Origin: an uncultured Gemmatimonadota bacterium
GTDB lineage: Bacteria > Gemmatimonadota > Gemmatimonadetes > Gemmatimonadales > GWC2-71-9
Reading direction: 5' to 3'
Assembly (NCBI GenBank): GCA_946479805.1
Contig: CAMLHP010000137.1
Coordinates: 1 to 5,514, forward strand
DNA length: 5,514 nt
Part shown: one piece after another, positions 4,828 through 5,514 of the stretch
Position numbering within the stretch: position 1 is the stretch's first letter
Layout: each line of letters starts with the position of its first letter
The notes under the pieces: generated by a model
Databases searched by the model: none
What the model saw: the letters and a program-made list of their open reading frames with translations, nothing else
What the model was told of the DNA's origin: nothing
Program-made: the position numbers and the translations under genes

Positions 4828-5479
4828 ACTGGGACACCGGCCCGACGCCGACGCGCCGCTCGATCCCGAGTTGGCTCGGCTCGCAGCAGAGTACCACGAG
4901 CCGCCACCGCCGCCCCGGGAAGAGATGTGGCGGCAGATCAGCGCCGCGCGCCGAGCTCCTGCCCGGACCATCGCATTCCGGCGGGTGGTACGGGTGGCAT
5001 TGCCGCTGGCCGCGGTTCTGGCACTCGCCTTCGCCGTTGGGCGCTGGAGCGCCAGTGGCCAGCCGGTCGCTGGCGGCAGCGCCGTCGCCACGTCGGCCTC
5101 CGCGGCCGACACCTCGGATGGGGACTCGCGGGTCTACCGGGTGGCCGCCACCCGGCATCTGCAGAGCGCCGGCGTATTCCTCGCCGATTTTCGCGACGCG
5201 GCGACCGGACAAGGTCCGGTGCCTGCCACCGGATCTGCCCGGGAGCTGCTGGTGAGCAACCGGCTGCTGCTCTCGTCGCCGGCGGCTGATGATCCGCAGC
5301 TCCGGAACCTGCTGGAGGACGTCGAGCTCCTGCTGGTCCAGATCGCGCAGCTGCCGGCCGAAGGGTCGCGCGCAGATCCAACGCTCATTACCGACGGCTT
5401 GGATGCGGTGAATCTCCTCACCCGCATCAATGCCGAAGTCATGCCCAGTCCCGCGGCCCGTCCGCAAGGAGTGATCTGA
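4820..5479 (+). CDS. Putative membrane anti-sigma factor
   Basis: A 219-aa protein starting at the ATG at 4820, with GGAG 7 nt upstream inside the end of the sigma gene. The N-terminal cytoplasmic part (1-56) is acidic and then basic, with PPPPPREEMWRQISAARR (28-45). One membrane segment follows at about 57-76 (VRVALPLAAVLALAFAV). The periplasmic part has a Ser/Ala/Gly-rich linker (79-103), then a helical region (about 105-205) with ARELLVSNRLLLSSPAADDP (140-159) and LRNLLEDVELLLVQIAQL (161-178). The HxxxCxxC zinc motif of classical ZAS anti-sigma factors is absent, and the protein has no Cys. The anti-sigma role is inferred from co-translation with the ECF gene and from topology. The helical C-terminal region could be the sensor. 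A longer in-frame start at 4718 was rejected because it lies deep within the sigma gene and gives an Arg/Pro-rich shadow. Confidence 0.85.
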   Translation: MDELGHRPDADAPLDPELARLAAEYHEPPPPPREEMWRQISAARRAPARTIAFRRVVRVALPLAAVLALAFAVGRWSASGQPVAGGSAVATSASAADTSDGDSRVYRVAATRHLQSAGVFLADFRDAATGQGPVPATGSARELLVSNRLLLSSPAADDPQLRNLLEDVELLLVQIAQLPAEGSRADPTLITDGLDAVNLLTRINAEVMPSPAARPQGVI

Positions 5480-5514
5480 TGTATCGTCTCATGTTCGCGG
5501 TGACAGGCGCCCTG
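5479..5514 (+). CDS. Start of a third ECF-operon gene (partial, exported?)
   Basis: The ATG at 5479 overlaps the preceding TGA by 1 nt (TGATG). It is preceded by AAGGAG at a 7-nt spacing, a strong initiation context. Only 12 codons lie in the window: MYRLMFAVTGAL. A basic residue followed by hydrophobic residues suggests the start of a signal peptide or membrane segment. Gene identity cannot be judged. Its coupling to the sigma/anti-sigma pair suggests a linked envelope protein. Confidence 0.6.
   Translation, partial: MYRLMFAVTGAL

Noticed and set aside
4619..5467. Long minus-strand ORF of 282 codons opposite the anti-sigma candidate
   Set aside because: It is Arg/Gly/Pro-rich with no motif, and lies antisense to two genes with clear family features and ribosome sites. 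Long antisense ORFs are common in high-GC DNA.

Overview
The window reads as high-GC bacterial chromosome with strong third-position GC bias. Its gene types (6-bladed beta-propeller secreted proteins, lipoproteins with TonB-plug-like ends, an ECF sigma factor followed by a single-pass membrane anti-sigma candidate) resemble those of Gemmatimonadota. That assignment is inference from gene style only; no marker gene is present.

Minus-strand operon, about 2339 down to 30. Five tightly packed genes are all predicted to be exported. In order of transcription they are: a thioredoxin-like lipoprotein (CFSC motif), a 62-aa Cys-rich secreted peptide, a second 65-aa Cys-rich secreted peptide, a 6-bladed beta-propeller lipoprotein, and a 130-aa lipoprotein resembling an isolated TonB-receptor plug. 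Junctions are 4 nt, 35 nt, a 4-nt ATGA overlap and 1 nt, so translational coupling is likely. The two peptides share the spacing C-x3-C-x6-C-P-C in otherwise diverged mature regions. The arrangement (small exported Cys peptide, beta-propeller, thioredoxin-like protein) recalls the poorly understood NVEALA-peptide loci of Bacteroidota. It is the best candidate here for an undescribed system.

Middle, about 2340 to 4233. A second exported beta-propeller gene (minus strand, GTG start at 3695) and a 55-aa plus-strand gene (3866-4033) diverge from a 170-nt spacer that holds an octamer tandem repeat. This pair is bracketed by two arrays of the same 20-21 bp repeat (about 2376-2535 and 4113-4206). 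The left array contains units in both orientations and can form a long imperfect hairpin.

Right, 4234 to the end, plus strand. An ECF sigma factor overlaps by 8 nt a membrane protein that is probably its anti-sigma factor. That gene overlaps by 1 nt the start of a third gene cut off by the window edge.

Two different 8-bp tandem repeats (1-32 and 3755-3794) lie outside the main coding bodies and could vary in copy number. No tRNA, rRNA, insertion sequence or CRISPR array was seen.
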